Source of the DNA: Massariosphaeria phaeospora
Taxonomy: Eukaryota > Ascomycota > Dothideomycetes > Pleosporales
Reading direction: 5' to 3'
Length of the DNA: 64,000 nt
Assembly: GCA_011032825.1 (NCBI GenBank)
Contig: JAADJZ010000007.1
Span: forward strand, 1,674,001-1,738,000
Positions 32,412-45,100 of this stretch are shown here, piece by piece. The translations under genes and the position numbers were made by a program. The notes below the pieces were generated by a model. That model searched no databases, had not been told where the DNA came from, and worked only from the letters and a program-made list of their open reading frames with translations. How positions within the stretch are numbered: the stretch's first letter is position 1; each line of letters opens with the position of its first letter.

Positions 32412-34828
32412 GGCTGGGTAGGTTTCGGCCTGCTTAGGGGCGCGAAGCGAAGAAGCCCTTCAGGGATCGATAGCAGATAGTCCGCCGCGCCTTGAAAATG
32501 TGAGTGGTCAGTTCAACAATATCAACGGAAATTGATAGGTGCATCCATCAAAACATTTTGTACAACAAAGTGGTGAAACAATTCCAACTCGCTAGTGGAT
32601 TTGCAGGCGAAACCACACGGAGGAAAACGCTAGGCTATGTGCACTAGGGCAACCGCAGGATAGAAAAGGAGCTTACCTTGGTCGCAGTCCCTTGTAGACT
32701 TTGCGTTGAACGAGTGTGTACGAAATGCGGAGTACCTGTGTTGAGGCTAAGGTGCGCACGCAAAATAGGTAGCCTGAGGAAGTTTTTCCCGCCAGCGGCT
32801 TGGCATATCTCGGCTATGCCTGCCGTTCTCAGTAATCACGCTTATTAAATAATGAATGCGCACCCCCCGACGGCTCAGGGCGAGGGATACTCATTTGTTG
32901 ACGCTGAATAGCGATATCACATCTTGAATGGTTTGGGTTACATTGCGGGCTAGTAAGTCACGCCATAATAGGATATGCCTTACACGACAGCGCGCGTTAG
33001 ATGTCTTGTGCAGCATTTCTCGCTTACTCATGTAGGTTCCTACTCGGGGAGAATTATTCGCGGGCGAACAAGATGTTTGCTAGATAGCTGTTTGTTTGAT
33101 CGCAGGCGGGTTGCTGCAGGTAAGATCGCGGTATTAGATACTTTAATATAGTACTACTATTATTATTATTATTATGCAGAGTAAGTACCAACCCGAGGGA
33201 GTTAAGTTTTTCTTTCCAACACCTAAGCTGGGCAGTACCAATTGCCCAGGTGAGCGTTTCCGGTACTCTGGACAAATTCAACGTGTCCCGAAAACTTACC
33301 AGGGTCATTATTGTTCAACGCTTCGAGATTTGTTAAGATTACTTGGGAACCTAGGTTCTAAGGTTTATATCGATTGAGATAGCGTACTCACCACTCTGAC
33401 ATGCCACAACTACATGCTTCAACGTCAGCGCTAGGCTGTAAGCTTTCATTTCGAGTCTGATATGAGTAGCCGGCCTAGCATTAGAAGGAATAATTCATTC
33501 GAGTGCAGAATCCGCATAGCGCTGGGGCGCGAAACTTCGGGTTGGTATCCACCGACAGAAGCTTCTTCTTTGGATTAGCCACGTCTGGACCTGCGAGGAT
33601 ACCATGCTGGCCTCCTGCAGTCGTGGGTGCCAAGAGTACACATGCTGATAACTCTAGAGTCCAGACTGCCATCGACCTACGCCGGTGCGACTGGTTTAGG
33701 GAAGCGTGCTGCCAGTTGCGGGTCGTTGCGCAACACCGGGACGCCATAATAATGGGCCGCACGGCGCCGCCAGGTCCAACACTCCCGGCGCGTCGAAGGA
33801 AAAATTCTGTGTGAGAAGCGCGTTGGAGGTAGTGAATGCTCGTCAGCGACTGGTGGGGCGAAGCAGGCCGAGAGATGGCCACAGTTGTGAGCATGGTCGT
33901 TGGAGTGATGTTAATAATGACGCTCCAGAAAATGCTCGTTGGACCGATGCATCCTTCCCCTCCAGGACGCGAGCGGGCGAGGCGCACCGTCCGGCTCGCC
34001 ACAGCGGCGGGACATGTTTCATCCAGCTGGCAGCTGGCAGCCTTGCGAGGTTGGGGTGAGTGTTGTGTGGGGACCCCAAGAGGTATCCGTAGATGAAGCG
34101 GAGCTGGCCATCTAGAGCGTTGAACGACGAGCAGAACCGGCGGTGCCAACGGCGGACGGCCACGCTCGAGATGCACACGCTGGACTGTTGCCAGAGGCTG
34201 ACTCTGCGGGCGGGCGGCGGCAGGCGATTGTCAGGCGATGCTGGAGGCGCAGAGGTGAGGAAGTGCAGACTGCAGAGGCCGATTTTCGAAGGCGGTCTAG
34301 GCCCCGGACCCTGGCGCTGGGCCGCGCCGCTGATTGGCCAGCCACACCGGCCCCTGCCATGCCGCCAGACACCACATACTACCTACCACCTACCACGCAC
34401 CACTCTCTCTCTGGCCAGGGAGCTCCTCGAACCTAACTCCTCTCGCGCGCTGGTGACTCCTCGCCGTGCCGCCGCCGCCTGTGCTGCGATCGCCCTCCAC
34501 ACGCCCCGTTCCTGTCCATCCTCCCCCCCCAAGACCGGTTCTCTGCACCGTCCCGCTCGCTTGTGGCCTGTATTCTTCACTCTTGTCCTTCATCTTCACC
34601 TGTCTTCCGCCGCGCCCCGCCATCCCAGGTCTTGGCCTTAACATCCCACCCTTCCCCGTGCCAGCAGCGGGCTTGTGCGAGCCAAAACGTACAGCCGTTT
34701 CCTGCTAAACCTCGCCCTTATCTGCAAGACGAGTGGGTCTGGCCGCGTGTTTGTTTGCACGCTCAGATCGCTCCAGTCACTCGCGGCGGGACCACAAGGC
34801 TCCTGCTCAGTTCCAGGGCGTCCACAGC
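32412..34828. other. Long divergent intergenic region
   Basis: 2.4 kb between the starts of RPC17 and a rightward gene. It holds a short ATT run near 33160 and a GC-rich right end (33.5-34.8 kb). That end gives long ORFs on both strands which overlap each other, have no recognisable domain and look like composition artefacts. The right 400 bases are C/T-rich, as in fungal promoters with a long 5' leader. Confidence 0.5.
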
Positions 34829-36661
34829 ATGGCCGAAAGCCTGTCTTTGGGCTTCCCACAATTGGGAGCAGAAGACCTGTCGATGCCAGCCGGCTTGTCT
34901 CCCATATCGCCAGCGTCGTCAGAGGGGGATGGCGGCAGAGTTCGTCCCGAAGCTGTGGTTCGTCGTGCGCTTGATTTGGCAGCATCTTTAGACGACCCTT
35001 CTCTTCTCGAGCATTGTGTCACACAGCCATTTCCGCTGCCCGTTGCCTCCGCTCCCGCCCTCACCACACCAATCGACGAGACACGGCCTGATCTCAGTCT
35101 CAGTTTTGCAGGTAGCGTCCTGCCGCCGACAGACGTGTCTCTTCCAACTCTGCCCGTTGACAGAGCCGCACTCAACCTGCGTCTCCCATCGTTCGATCTG
35201 TTGGGTATTGCTGCTCCACATCCTGACCGTATCCCGCTCCGTTCAACTCATTCCTTTTCTTCCTTGGGCGCTGGGCCTCTGTCGAAACCAGAGGATCCTC
35301 TTCATGCTCTCAGTCCGCCCATAGGTCGGCCTTATCAACGCGCCGGGGTCGAAAGGCCGCCTTTCGCGAGCCCACAAGCCGCCAGGACCCAGGTGGAACA
35401 CCTTACTCCGCCAACAGAGCCAGGCACCTTCAGCTGGGGCTCTTTTGTGAACGTCAGAACCGCCGGTCTCGGTTCACCTCCAAGTTCTGATCCAGGACTC
35501 TCGCCTAACCTCAACGTCACAGGTAGCGCCTCCTCTCCGGCTACGATGGTACCTACAGACAACGAAGTGAGCGCCGAAGTCGGAATAGTGCCCTGGGTTC
35601 AAAAGGTCAAGGAGATCATTAGTATGTGCCATCTCTTCTTCCATGAGCCTCAGAATTAACAGCCTGCAGCCATCGAATCTGGCGTGCAACAAATCGAGTT
35701 TGTGAAGGTGCTCTCTCATGCGCTTCCCTGCCCCTCATTGACAGGCCATATTTTTGGTCATCTTATCGCAGCTATCCACGACAGGACCACCAGTCACACT
35801 GCATGGATCAACGTGTTCCACGCTGTACCTGGCCGATTCACCCTCTCCGATCTTCCCAAGTCTCCACCATCCACGCCTGGTCCTGCTGTAGGAGGTGACG
35901 AATACTTCACCAGTAAAGTTTTCGACAGCGCTGTCGCCATTCCCGATTATCAGCTCGATTCGAAGCTCCTGCCACCCACGCCAAGACCAGTCGTACCACC
36001 CAGAAGCATTAATGTCTCGGTAGTTGAGCGTTTCATTCCACCAACTAATACCAATGAATTCGCAGAAATGTTTCAGCTCAATGGCCGATCTCTGTTGTAT
36101 GATCGACTCAGCGAACTCTCTGAGAACGGCATTCTCCTGTTTGTGTATCCGACCAAAGCTGGCGGACAGATATTTATGCAGGAATATCTAGGGCCGATTC
36201 TTGACCCTCTTCTCCGAACTATCACAGTTGTAAATGATCTTTCTTCCGATCTGGGAAAAAACCTTGGACAAATGTGCGCGGTCAACTACCTCGATGAATA
36301 TGTCTCTTTACATGCGCAGGTGAAAAGGTTCTGCGAGCGACTGAACCGGTCGGGATCGAGTCCGCAAGGCTCCGTGGATGGGACCGCCGGTTATGAGCTA
36401 ACATATGCTTCCAAGGAGGAACTGAAACTCGAACGGTCGGTATGGGCGAACGACTGGTGGATCAAGCAGGAGAAGCCTCGGGTTCGGGAAGTCGTGACGA
36501 GGTATTTTCGCCAGGCCAAGAAGCTCCCCGTTGATTCTGAGCTTACGGCTCCGAATCTAATCCAAGAGGTGTTAGACGGTGTTGCCAACCGGGTGTGTGA
36601 AGGATCAGGCCCGCAGAGAGGGGTCGAGGTTGGCGTCTTTGTCATCAGGAAGTCGGCTTGA
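34829..36661 (+). CDS. Conserved fungal protein of unknown function
   Basis: Two exons (34829-35621, 35670-36661) with a 48-base intron give 594 residues. I do not recognise a named family. The first 260 residues are Ser/Pro-rich and probably disordered. The rest is globular: VQQIEFVKVLSHALP and IAAIHDRTTSHTAWINVFHA, followed by a linker and a second folded part. That part has RSLLYDRLSELSENGILLFV then YPTKAGGQIFMQEYLGPIL and LLRTITVVNDLSSDLGKNLG, an alternating strand/helix pattern that could be a Rossmann-like fold. Near the end there is a WANDWWIKQEKPRVRE segment. No signal peptide or membrane segment is seen. A longer start at 34733 is in frame but runs through leader-like sequence. Confidence 0.75.
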
Positions 36662-37486
36662 TGTGCGTGCTCATGCGATCTCCTCATGGTGGAAAGCGAG
36701 TGAATGCGTGGATGCCCCGAGTGAGCTTCTCATGGCGGATCAGTATCAGCATGAGGTAACGTCATAATGGCAACATGGCGTTTTGGGAAGAGGTGTACGG
36801 CTAATACCCTCTCCGTATAGCATTAGCATGGCGTTTGCGGCAACAAGCGGGATCAATGTGCGGAAACTTAATAACATACTCTTTTCTCTTCGGAACGAAC
36901 TGGTTTACGTCACCACCCGAAGTCTGCGGTTGAAGTAGGTCATCAGCTGAGTCATGGTACGCTAGTCTCAGTGCTTGCACCTGGGCACCGCGTCACCGTC
37001 AACCTCCCTTGCATAATACGTTGCCTATGGGTACACCTAGATGACTTAGACCCTCACCCTCTGCAAGTTCTATTTGGAGTTACCCAGTATGTTAATACAA
37101 TGGAGGTCTGTAAAGATAAAGGATGAGTATTTACCTACTGCTAAGATCTTCTTCTCAGGATGTTAGGAGGTCATGTTGACGGACAGCCCCAGCCCAAGCC
37201 ATCTCTTCACTAGATATCATTATGTTATCGGCATCCTATCACGGTGCTTTATCAGGAGTATAAAGGTGCAAAGTCTCATTTGGTATCTTAGGGGTAGTTC
37301 AGAAAGGCCTTCTTTCGCGACGCCGCAAACTCCATCACCGCAGCCGGCGTCAATCAAAGTGTTGTCCAACCTGACACATTGAACCAGCCCACTGGAGCTC
37401 GAATGTGTGCATTTCGACGCGCGACCTCGCCCGCAGAAGAAGAAAAGCGACTCAAAGTGGACAGTCCACGAATCAATCATATCCAC
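36662..37486. other. Intergenic with dispersed repeat copy F
   Basis: Convergent 3' region holding repeat copy F (37078-37190). No gene was seen. Confidence 0.5.
37078..37190 (+). repeat. Dispersed AT-rich repeat, copy F
   Basis: Begins GTTACCCAGTATGTTAATAC, then TATTTACCTACTGCTAAGAT and CAGGATGTTAGGAGG, ending ACGGACAGCCC as in copy A. It is the most diverged of the six copies. Confidence 0.65.
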
Positions 37487-38035
37487 CTAATGCGTGTGGA
37501 AAGCCGGGTTCTGCTGCTGCGGGATATAGTTCATCGACTCTTTCCCAGGCTGCTGCTGCAACAGCGCCCCCTCTCTGTACGCGGCCTCCTTGTCCTGCTG
37601 CGTAAGATCGCAAGGCGTGCAGCAGCACGCGCAAAGGCAGTCACCGCATGCGTTGCCCTTGAGGTGATACTTGGCTCGCATTTCGCCGCGCTGGATCATG
37701 GGAAGGATGAAGGAGATTCCAAGGCATGCGAGACCACAGAATGCGGCGCACTGGACAATTTGTTAGCCGCTGTGTCTGAACATACGCCGCAATTGGCGCT
37801 GGGGGCTTGGGCGCCGTACAGAACTGTTGGCGCAAGAGTGGCCGCTTAAGTCACCGTGGTGCTTGGTGCGGTGGCTGATTCGGCCGTAAAGAATGCAAGG
37901 GCAGAAGCAGGAGAGCATGCCTGTATCTCATCAATTTGGAATCGTCCGAGAAAATGGGAAGTTCTTACATGTTCCGAATGGCGTGCAGCAGGAGCTGCCG
38001 CTGTTCTTCCACTCTTGCTTCTGGATGGTAGTCAT
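37487..38035 (-). CDS. PLAC8 family Cys-rich protein
   Basis: Three exons (38035-37969, 37920-37820, 37750-37487), all in phase, give 143 residues. The PLAC8 pattern is complete: SCCTPFGTCMLSCFCPCILYGRI in the first half, a SCANSSCAAFCGLACLGISF hydrophobic stretch, then RGEMRAKYHLKGNACGDCLCACCCTPCDLTQQDKEA. The tail has a Gln-rich piece (LLQQQPG) and ends shortly after. PLAC8/FCR proteins are plasma membrane proteins linked to cadmium and calcium or zinc tolerance and cell size. The exact role here is unknown. Confidence 0.93.
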
Positions 38036-39546
38036 GTTTAATATACTATTGTTGCGATCCGAGGAAGAATGATGCTTGGTCGTGGAGTGAACTCGGGGTC
38101 TCTAGAGCAGCTGTTCAAGGTGGTAGATATGTGTCGAGGTTCGAGGTTCGATGTCGGGAAGGAGAATCTGTCGACGTCCCGATACGGAAAGACAACACCA
38201 CAAAACGAGTGAGCAAGGCTGAGGAACGCAACGTAAGACTACAGTAGCAATTTCTGCAAGAGCTGCTCGTCCTTCACTTAAGTATCCACGCGTGAGGTTC
38301 TCCGAGACCGTGCGCTAGGCGAGCGAGGCGGTCGGGGGGCTGACACGTACGAGCCCCTGCGCCGGATTGTTACCTCAGTTGGCTGCATATCCTCATTCGG
38401 GTTTACGAGATACGAATTCGCGATTCACCTAGATACTCCGTACGGCGTCTTCGCTGCTTTGGTGGATGCCCACAGACTTATTCGAGAGACTTCTTGTATC
38501 CGTAATGTGCTTATTGTGTGCGGATAAACAAGTATCCTCGCCCACCTTCTTCACCGGCTCTACCTAGGAATTGCGCAGGCGCGTAGCTGAAGGAGGCACA
38601 GGCGTTGAAGGACCAGGAGCCCTCTGGCGGTTGCCGTTCAAGCACATCACCTTCTCTAACCGACGGTCTATTGGTTGGTTACCCCTCAGCCTTGTGAGGT
38701 GTGTCTTATTTTGGAGGTGGCGTATGTGACTGTGGGGGCGGAGGTTTTGTGATGAACATTGGAGGAACGGCCCACTAACCTCGTTGGGTCTGGTGCTGGA
38801 GGCGTCGCTCGTATGCTGTGCTGGTGGTGGGGCCACCTACTTCGACGTACGCCTGATGAAATACGACAGAAGTCGTGAGTGATAACGGAATGATCAAAGA
38901 GTAAAAGACCTATGTGACGGGAAATGTGCGATGAAAGACGATAGAGAGAAACGTGGTGGTGGTTTTTTAGGGCCTGTGGAGAACAGCCTAAACCGTATTT
39001 GGCTAGCTTGCGGAATGGAGATGCCGACTCGGCGAACTCTTCGTTCCTTGCCTGTCTCTCACGTACGCTGAAAATTCACGCCCTTTATCTACAACTGGTA
39101 CGGGCTCCTCCGGAAAGGTATTTTTTCCAAATGCATCTGCTCCTTGCCTTGGCACATAAATCGCGCAGGGTCGATACGAATCTAGCTCTGCTCATGAGAC
39201 TCGTGTTCAGCCCTTCCAACGGGCGCACAACACATGAAGGGCGCGTCTAGGTAATCCAAGTCACACAACACCGTACTAGTATGTGTTGAGAGTGAGCCAC
39301 AGCTCTGGGAAAGACATCAAGACGTCTTTCATTTTACTGCTTGTTTTATTCATATCTCTCTATTCGAATCGATCGAAAGTCCTCTTATCTCCTGGACCGC
39401 CTGATCTTTGAAGCTGGCTACCGTACACGTTTGCAAAGTTTGCCCAAGGCTAGCAGGGTCGTGTTCACAGAGCTCTAATTTGACTCCTGCGAGCGGTTGG
39501 CAAATATTGCGAGTTTATACGGTATTCTGCGAAGACCTCTACCATC
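38036..39546. other. Intergenic
   Basis: 1.5 kb of divergent upstream DNA. A minus-strand stretch near 38560-38840 has weak coding look but no model closed. Nothing else was recognised. Confidence 0.45.
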
Positions 39547-40623
39547 ATGTCTGTCGTGGTGGAAGAATACAATCCAGAGTGGCCCGCACAATTCCAAAAG
39601 ATGAAACTTTCGTTGGAGACTTACTTGATGGACGTCCCCATCGTGTCGATAGAGCATGTTGGCAGTACTTCAGTACCAGGTCTGGCAGCAAAGCCCACTA
39701 TTGATATCGATATCATCGTAATGCGGGCGCAAATTCAGTCTGCTATTAATGCACTCGTAACGAAGGGGGACTTCGTCTACCTGGGAGAGTTGGGTATAGC
39801 GGACCGGCACGCTTTGGAATCCCCTTACCAGCTCCCCAACCGGAACATATACGTTTGTGTTCAGGGAGCTTTTCAAACACGAAATCACCTCGCGGTTCGC
39901 GACACATTACGTTCTAACGTTGCTCTCCGGGATGAGTATAGCGCCGTTAAACTTAGCCTGGCAGCCCGTGGGATCGATATCGCGAACTACGTGGAAGCCA
40001 AAAGTCCTATCCTACAGCGCATCTTGAAAGAGTCGGGCTCGCTCCCAGAAGAAGACCTGAAAGCAATTGAAAAAGCGAATCTAAACGGCGAAGCATTTGA
40101 TGCTGTCAAAACTGAGAGGCTGACTCTAAGAGAGTTCATATATGCCGATGTTGAGGGCTACTATAAACTAGAATCACAAGACGAGGTTGCGAGGTACCAG
40201 ATGTGGGGACCGAAGACGCAGGAACAAGCGCGTAACGACGTCGTCCAAATCATGCAAGCGAGGTTCAAGACTCCACGGATGCATATCGAACTCGCAGTCA
40301 TCCGGGACACCAAATTCATCGGACGAGTTGGTGTCAAAATCAGGTATCCCAAAGATGGTATCGTCATCTCGCCACCTCATGCCGACATGTGGTTTTCGTT
40401 CTTACCAGAAGTTCAAGGACAAGGCTTTGCGACTGAAGCGGCGAAAGCTTTCATCGGCCTCCTGAAACCGCCGATCGAGTTAGAAATTGAGTGTGATCCA
40501 AGAAATACGGGAAGTTGGCGGCTGGCGGAGCGACTGGGATTCGAGAGAGTAAGTCTGACAAAGGACGCTTTTGAATGCAAGGGGGAGCGGGTGGGTTCTC
40601 TGGTCTACCGTACAGTGATATGA
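39547..40623 (+). CDS. GrpB nucleotidyltransferase-fold domain fused to GNAT acetyltransferase
   Basis: An intronless gene of 358 residues with two domains. Residues 1-165 are a GrpB (UPF0157) domain: YNPEWPAQFQ at the start, the hallmark HVGSTSVPGLAAKPTIDIDI and a later FRDTLR-like RNHLAVRDTLRSN segment with YSAVKLSLA. Residues 185-358 are a GNAT N-acetyltransferase of the RimJ/RimL type: TERLTLREF, MWFSFLPEVQGQGFATEAA (acetyl-CoA loop) and ECDPRNTGSWRLAERLGFE. GrpB alone is common in bacteria; the fusion occurs in fungi. Substrates of both halves are unknown. Acetyltransferase activity is likely because the acetyl-CoA motif is intact. Confidence 0.9.
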   Translation: MSVVVEEYNPEWPAQFQKMKLSLETYLMDVPIVSIEHVGSTSVPGLAAKPTIDIDIIVMRAQIQSAINALVTKGDFVYLGELGIADRHALESPYQLPNRNIYVCVQGAFQTRNHLAVRDTLRSNVALRDEYSAVKLSLAARGIDIANYVEAKSPILQRILKESGSLPEEDLKAIEKANLNGEAFDAVKTERLTLREFIYADVEGYYKLESQDEVARYQMWGPKTQEQARNDVVQIMQARFKTPRMHIELAVIRDTKFIGRVGVKIRYPKDGIVISPPHADMWFSFLPEVQGQGFATEAAKAFIGLLKPPIELEIECDPRNTGSWRLAERLGFERVSLTKDAFECKGERVGSLVYRTVI

Positions 40624-42113
40624 GTTGGGTATGCTCACACACATCAGCGGATCAAGCTTGGAGTGAGGGGTTACTAGACGGTGCACGCCTAGAGAGCGAG
40701 ATTGTAAAGTGCGCAGAACGATTACACTCTCAAGTGCAAATATGATGCTATGTTTGTTACATTTTCGTCCTGGAGAAAGAACGTTCACCACAAAGAGGGA
40801 TCATTACCTTGGGTATAGATTCGTTGTGCACATCATCCAACTTCTAGTCGAATCAAGCTGGCATGATACGAAAACCATACGATGAACTGAGGAATTGAAA
40901 TCTCTTTATTTCACAGAATCTTGCAAGCTCTCAGCTACGTACCGTGTCTGTATCCCGGAGACTTGGCGCACCACCACGATTCAGCTAGTTGTTTATGGTC
41001 GAGATGTACCGTCCATTAGATAGCGTGAACTATCCTGGCACGTGGCGAAGAACCGATCGACGAACCATTCGCCACAGTTGTACTCTATTTTACGGCCTAG
41101 GTTTCAGAAAGTGCTCAAGTGCAAGGGGAAAAAAACACAATGCAAAATGTCTGAAACCTTCACCTGCTATATTGGGTGATATCTTGTCGGAGACATAAGA
41201 GGCTGCCTCCGTGTAGATTTAGTAAAGAGCCGTGAAGAAAGCTCTACGGCAAAAGAGTTAGCTGCTACGGCACTTGTGCATGATCCGCTATATTTAGGGG
41301 ACAGGAGTCCAGCAAGATCGACTCGGGATGTCCGGCTGGGACCCTTATCGAGCTGCATCGCTTAGTCGTCCAATCGCGCGCCAATGCATCCACATCGCGT
41401 GCCCAGACCCCTTTCTCGTTTTGCTACACCGTATCTCTACACGAGCATGGCCCAGCGCTATTATCCAGCTTTTTTGCTTCTGTCGCCCGCCGTCGCCACG
41501 CTCCGCCATACCGTGGCTGCCTATCCCGTCTAGCACCATGGCTCTTCCGTACCTGTGGCGCCCTAAGCATGGCCATGTGGAACTGCTCGTGGCCCCCGGA
41601 CAGCAGATCCCACGCGGTCCATGCAGCAGTTGTCGGTCGGGCCCCTGGTCGGTCCTCTTTCGTCTCTGGATGCTACTCTCAGCCTTACCCAGCCAGTCAA
41701 GAGCTGATCGTCCTTTTTGGCTCGCTCGTGGCGGCTGAGTCTTGACGCGAGCTATCGGATTCGCCATGTGGCCCAGGTACTCCGGTCTTCTTTTTCTCGC
41801 CGGTCCCATCCATTTGAAGCTGCTAGTCTCTGTCCTCCATTCTCAAGTGGGACCGATCCGGACTTCATCCACCTGCGATCCGCTTTTTTGAGGTTGTTAA
41901 GCCCTTTGCGATAATACATATATCCTCGTGGTGAGTAGCTGTCATACCTCAGAGCCTCAGACCAGTTGCATCGCCCCTTTTGGTTGTGTATTCTTGCTGA
42001 GATTCAATTGATACCCCCAGTATACGCCTTTTTACCTCATTTATTCTCCGTTATATATTGCCCTGGCATCTCACTCTCATTTCTGGAAACGAGCATCGAG
42101 ATACCTACCCTTC
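40624..42113. other. Intergenic, upstream of the WSC-peroxidase
   Basis: 1.5 kb. ORFs around 41330-41810 overlap on both strands and have no domain. The last 300 bases are pyrimidine-rich promoter and leader. Nothing else was recognised. Confidence 0.5.
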
Positions 42114-45100
42114 ATGATCTGGAACAATCCGGCTTCGATCGCGCTGCTTCTCGCGTGTCGACAATATGGAGCTGCAGCACAACCCACTTGGCCAGCGTCC
42201 ACAGACGAGCTAGAGGACATCATGATGCTAAATACGGGTTACCGAGCGCGTGGCTTCGCAGCAGGAGTAACTCCGTGCTCTACAGGTCTTGGGCCCGGAC
42301 GCAATACAGCAGCTGAATGGCTTCGAACTGCTTTTCATGACATGGCTCCAGGAAGTGTGTATACTCACCAGGGCGGACTCGATGGATCCATTGCCTTTGA
42401 AATCAAAAGTGGTGAAAACATCGGCGCCGCCTTTGCTTCAACTATCCAAACCTATGCACCATTTTTCTCGAGTCGGACATCCCTAGCGGACGTTATTTCT
42501 GCCGGTGTGTACACAGCTACTCGGTCATGTGGCGGCCCTGTCGTACCGATACGTGGTGGACGGAAGGATGCTACGACTGCAGGTCCTCAAGGTATGTCAA
42601 TATTCTGGTTCGTAGTTATCTTTTGCCTTTCAACTTACATAAACAGGTGTCCCTCAACCCCAAAATGCAATCGGAACCTTCAAGAATCAATTCCTTCGAA
42701 TTGGATTCAACGAAACGGAGATGATCATGTTCACCGCTTGTGGTCACACTCTTGGTGGAGTGCACGCCGCCGATTTCCCACTGGTCCTGGCTCAAGGCAC
42801 CGCACCTAATGATTACGGTCATCTAGACAGCACAGTCGCCAGCTTTGACAGCAAGATCGCTACCGAATATGTTTCCGGAACCACCAAGGATCCTATGGTT
42901 GTCGGAGTATCCCAGCAGCATACCAGAAACTCGGACCACGTCGTATTTCAGTCGGATAAAAATGTCACGATTCGTGCATTGCAGGACCCTACATACTTCG
43001 CTGATACTTGCAAGTCCATGTTCCAAAAGATGGTAGAGGTCGTTCCAAGCGGAGTTACCCTCACCGATCCAGTCACGCCATATGAGATCAAACCTTACGA
43101 CGTCCAACTTACCCTTCTAGCTAGTGGCACGAAGATCAAGTTCTCTGGAGATATCCGCGTTCGCACCAATCAGCGCGCCGTCGCTTCGGTAAAACTGATT
43201 TACAAGGACCGTACAGGCGCAGCTGTCACCTCACCCATCGACACAACGCCCAAGGGAGATGCCGCTGGCTTCGACGATAGTTTCTCATTCTATGGCTTCT
43301 CTACTGAGCTGCCCGCCGACAAGTCCATCTCTTCTTTCAATGTAGCCGTCGACGTTGGTGGTGGTACCATTGAAACCTGGGATAATAATGGCAACGGATT
43401 CCGGGTTGATGACACTGTTCTCTACCAAACTCCTCAAAGCTGTTTAGATGGATCTGGAAAACTCACTGTTGTCGCCGCTGTTCGTAACGGCGCCTCTTCT
43501 CCGAATCTGCAGGTCATCGTCAAGAATCCACGCCCTAGCCCAGTAGCTGTTCCAGCGTTGTCCACTACAACTGCTGCTATGACGACCCAGTCCGCCGTTG
43601 GCTCCTACCAGCTGTACTCAGCAGACTACACATTTTCGGGATCGCAGGCTGAGTCGGCCATGTTCAATATTGTCGCCGGTAGCGCTTCTGATAAGTACAA
43701 AACCACCAAGTCTTTGCCGGCCGCTTGTAAACCTCTGAGTTCGTCAACACCAACGCCGTCATCATCTTCATCAGCATCACAGGCGTTGTCTCAAATATCA
43801 TCTGTGGCGTCTTCGCCCACGCCCACGCCAACTCCACCAAGCTCAGCTTTCGCTTTCCAGGGATGCTACTACGACCCAGGTAACCCCCGTGCTCTTACAG
43901 GAGCGGCCACTTTTGATTCGATGATAACGGTTGAGAAATGTGCCACCTTCTGCTCGTCCTACCAGTTTTTTGGCCTTGAATATTCGCGAGAGTGCTATTG
44001 CGGTAACACTAAAGATGAGCTGAGTGTTGAGAAGAGTCTGTCCGATTGCAATATGCCCTGCGGAGGCGACTCAAGCCAGCTTTGCGGCGCAGGCAACCGA
44101 TTGAGTTTTTACAAAAACTCCAAGTACACCCCACCAGGGAATTCCAAAGTTTCCGGCTACAAATATAACGGGTGCTATAGCGAAGGAACCAACCGTCGGG
44201 CCCTATCCGATACTGGAACATCTAGCGACTCTATGACGGTCGAGACATGTGCCACCTTCTGCAACGGGGCGAAGTATTTCGGCGTGGAATATGGCAAGGA
44301 ATGTTATTGCGGGTCTGTTTTGAACGCGGGAAGCGTTCTCCAAGGTGCTAACGACTGTGCAATGGTCTGTGCGGGTAGCAGCACTCAGTATTGTGGTGCT
44401 GGGGATCGTCTCAACATCTATGAGAAGGGTGGGGCCGCGTCGAACTCAGAGACTCCGTCGAGTTCTGTTTCATCCACCGTGAGTGCTCTAAGGTCTACAA
44501 TCGTTACTGCAGTTCCTACATCCGACCCTACCCCATTGTTACAATCAAGCACTGCAGCACCTTCCACTACACCAACTAACGGACCCAGCCTCGCCGGTTT
44601 CGTATACGAGGGATGCATGACCGATCTGGTTGAAAAGCGTACAATCGTCGGCAAAACACGCACCACAGACGAGAATTCCTACGAGAGCTGTGCTGCATTC
44701 TGCGACGGGTTCCAATTCTTTGGCGTCGAATATGGAAGCGAGTGTTACTGCTCAGATTCGATTAGAGACTCGCCCGAGGTCGAGGAGAAAGACGACTCGG
44801 AATGCACTATGCCCTGTACAGGAGACCCAACGCAGGCGTGCGGCGGCCCGTCTCGCATCACCGTTTTCAAGTCACTGAAGCCATTCACTGGGCGCTCCAA
44901 CCCGGTTATCTCAGGATATGACTATGCTGGGTGTTTTACAGACAGTCCTCAGACGCGGGTTCTCGACGACGACTTCCTGTTCGATTCCGCCATGACGATT
45001 GCAAAATGTGCCACATATTGCAGGGGATCGAAGTTCTTCGGGACACAGTACGGCGCCGAATGCTACTGTGGCGCGGAGCTAGCGAGTCCAAGTGACCAGG

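Noticed and set aside
33481..34176. 231-codon minus-strand ORF
   Set aside because: Overlaps ORFs on the other strand in GC-rich promoter-like DNA; no recognisable domain.
38137..38155. B-box-like GGTTCGA repeats
   Set aside because: No A box at tRNA spacing and no acceptor pairing.
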